Shown here piece after piece: positions 6,128 to 6,820 of a stretch of DNA of 6,820 nucleotides; positions within the stretch are counted from its first letter, which is position 1, and each line of letters opens with the position of its first letter. The DNA lies in assembly GCA_964401845.1 (NCBI GenBank), contig CAYOAD010000207.1:1-6820 (forward strand). The letters are read 5' to 3'. The notes under the pieces are model-generated. The model had not been told where the DNA came from and did not search any database. It saw only the letters and a program-made list of their open reading frames with translations. The translations under genes and the position numbers were made by a program. The stretch is from CAYFKJ01 sp964401845 (lineage in GTDB: Bacteria; Pseudomonadota; Alphaproteobacteria; UBA2966).

Positions 6128-6562
6128 ATGTCCGACGCCGCGACATCCGAAACGGAAGGCCGGCGCGGCCGTAAATCGCCGAGCGCGTTCCGCACCATCA
6201 GCGAGGTCGCAACGGAGCTTGACGTGCCGCAGCACGTCCTGCGCTTCTGGGAAAGCAAATTCTCGCAGGTCAAACCGCTGAAAAGAGGCGGCGGGCGGCG
6301 CTACTACCGTCCCGAAGACGTCGCTTTGCTCGAACGAATCCGGACATTGCTCTACCAGGACGGATATACGATCAAAGGCGTACAAAAGGTATTGCGCGAT
6401 TCCAATTCACGCAAATCGGGGAACAAGGCGGAGGAAAAGCCGGCCTCTGAAAAAGCGGGGCAGGGTGAGCCCGCAATGAGCGCCCTGAAACGGCGCGATT
6501 TGGAGGCCGTGGCCGAGGAATTGGGCACCCTGCGGGACCTCCTTAGACGGCGCAAGCGTTGA
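6128..6562 (+). CDS. Small MerR-family transcriptional regulator
   Basis: Predicted DNA-binding regulator. The MerR-type winged helix-turn-helix spans about residues 21-90: FRTISEVATELDVPQHVLRFWE forms the helix-turn-helix, KRGGGRRYYRPEDV the wing, and the LERIRTLLYQDGYTIKGVQKVL helices close the domain. A charged linker of Lys, Glu, Ser and Ala (91-116) and one basic C-terminal helix (117-144), probably for dimerisation, follow. There is no effector-binding domain and no Cys residue, so it is not a metal or thiol sensor of the classic type. The target and signal are unknown. It starts four bases after ihfA without a clear Shine-Dalgarno sequence, which suggests translational coupling. The ihfA-merR pairing is common in alphaproteobacteria. 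Confidence 0.9.
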   Translation: MSDAATSETEGRRGRKSPSAFRTISEVATELDVPQHVLRFWESKFSQVKPLKRGGGRRYYRPEDVALLERIRTLLYQDGYTIKGVQKVLRDSNSRKSGNKAEEKPASEKAGQGEPAMSALKRRDLEAVAEELGTLRDLLRRRKR

Positions 6563-6564
6563 CC

Positions 6565-6593
6565 TTGCAGTCCCGAGGCGGTGTCTATATAGT
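6565..6593 (+). promoter_or_regulatory. Promoter of tRNA-Pro
   Basis: TTGCAG (6565-6570) and TATAGT (6588-6593) are separated by exactly 17 bases, a good housekeeping sigma factor match for an alphaproteobacterium. The -35 box begins two bases after the merR stop. The bases after the -10 box are GC-rich (CCGCCTGCC), as in stringently controlled stable RNA promoters. The start is expected near 6600, about 44 bases before the mature tRNA. Confidence 0.7.
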
Positions 6594-6643
6594 CCGCCTG
6601 CCTCAGCCCCAAGCCACGATAATGCGCGATCGACGTGACCTGA

Positions 6644-6720
6644 CGGGGGGTAGCTCAGTCTGGTAGAGCACTCGGCTGGGGGCCGAGCGGTCGCAGGTTC
6701 AAATCCTGTCCCCCCGACCA
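6644..6720 (+). tRNA. tRNA-Pro, anticodon GGG
   Basis: Full 77-base cloverleaf. The acceptor stem is CGGGGGG (6644-6650) with CCCCCCG (6710-6716); the D stem is GCTC/GAGC (6653-6656, 6666-6669); the anticodon stem is CTCGG/CCGAG (6671-6675, 6683-6687) with loop CTGGGGG, which gives anticodon GGG at 6678-6680; the T stem is GCAGG/CCTGT (6693-6697, 6705-6709) with loop TTCAAAT. The discriminator is A and CCA is encoded (6718-6720). It reads the proline codons CCC and CCU. It is transcribed alone, with its own promoter and terminator. Confidence 0.97.
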
Positions 6721-6723
6721 ACG

Positions 6724-6749
6724 AAAACCCGCCTTCCGGCGGGTTTTTT
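6724..6749 (+). terminator. Intrinsic terminator of tRNA-Pro
   Basis: A perfect 10-bp inverted repeat (6724-6733 with 6738-6747), loop TTCC, with six T (6744-6749) at the end. It starts three bases after the CCA of the tRNA. Its core CCCGCC/GGCGGG is the same as in the terminator at 1295-1329. Confidence 0.92.
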
Positions 6750-6793
6750 GTTGGCGGTCGGGACGGTTTTCAGCCTAGGCAACCGTGTCGGCG

Positions 6794-6808
6794 TGGATAA
6801 ACTATCCA
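6794..6808. repeat. Perfect inverted repeat near the right edge
   Basis: TGGATA (6794-6799) and TATCCA (6803-6808) are perfect inverted copies around AAC, in an otherwise featureless 70-base end stretch. It could be an operator for a gene beyond the window, or chance. No coding sequence can be recognised after 6750. Confidence 0.35.
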
Positions 6809-6820
6809 AGCGGAAAATCG

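Noticed and set aside
6644..6820. tRNA-Pro as an integration site for a mobile element
   Set aside because: No repeat of the tRNA 3' end, integrase gene or composition shift is visible, and the tRNA is followed directly by its own terminator. Only 70 bases remain after that.
1..6820. A new multi-gene defence, mobile or biosynthetic system
   Set aside because: Every gene belongs to a well-known core family in a conserved gene order, and the codon and base use is even across the window.

Overview
The window looks like an ordinary, conserved chromosomal segment of a GC-rich alphaproteobacterium, probably of the Rhodospirillales type. The evidence for this is a K+-independent membrane pyrophosphatase, a ubiquinol-cytochrome c chaperone (CBP3 family), an alphaproteobacterial YceD/DUF177 protein, and the gene order yceD-rpmF-plsX-fabH-ihfA-merR-tRNA-Pro. 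The species cannot be named from the sequence alone. I found no mobile element, CRISPR array, toxin-antitoxin pair or defence gene, and nothing that looks like a new multi-gene system.

Layout. Positions 1-1278 hold the C-terminal 425 codons of hppA (plus strand); the gene starts before the window. It converges with bamE (minus strand, 1347-1856), and one strong hairpin with A and T tracts on its two sides (1295-1329) can terminate both. A 207-bp divergent intergenic stretch with a stable GNRA-capped inverted repeat (1945-1973) separates bamE from a plus-strand block: CBP3-family chaperone (2064-2621), YceD/DUF177 (2695-3351), rpmF (3426-3608), plsX (3645-4694) and fabH (4691-5668). plsX and fabH both use TTG starts and overlap by four bases. 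A weak terminator-like structure overlaps the fabH stop. Next come ihfA (5797-6123) with its own candidate promoter, a small MerR-type regulator four bases behind it (6128-6562), and a single tRNA-Pro(GGG) gene (6644-6720) with its own promoter and terminator.

How the genes fit together. The centre is the widely conserved link between ribosome production and lipid synthesis: YceD (23S rRNA accumulation) and ribosomal protein L32 are followed by PlsX (acyl-phosphate for phosphatidic acid synthesis) and FabH (first condensation of fatty acid synthesis). The flanking genes serve the cell envelope and energy supply: BamE for outer-membrane protein assembly, CBP3 for cytochrome bc1 assembly, and HppA for PPi-driven proton pumping. 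IHF-alpha and the MerR protein are DNA-binding proteins. The observations most worth a second look are regulatory: the intergenic hairpin, a hairpin that would mask the plsX ribosome binding site, and an IHF-like site upstream of ihfA.
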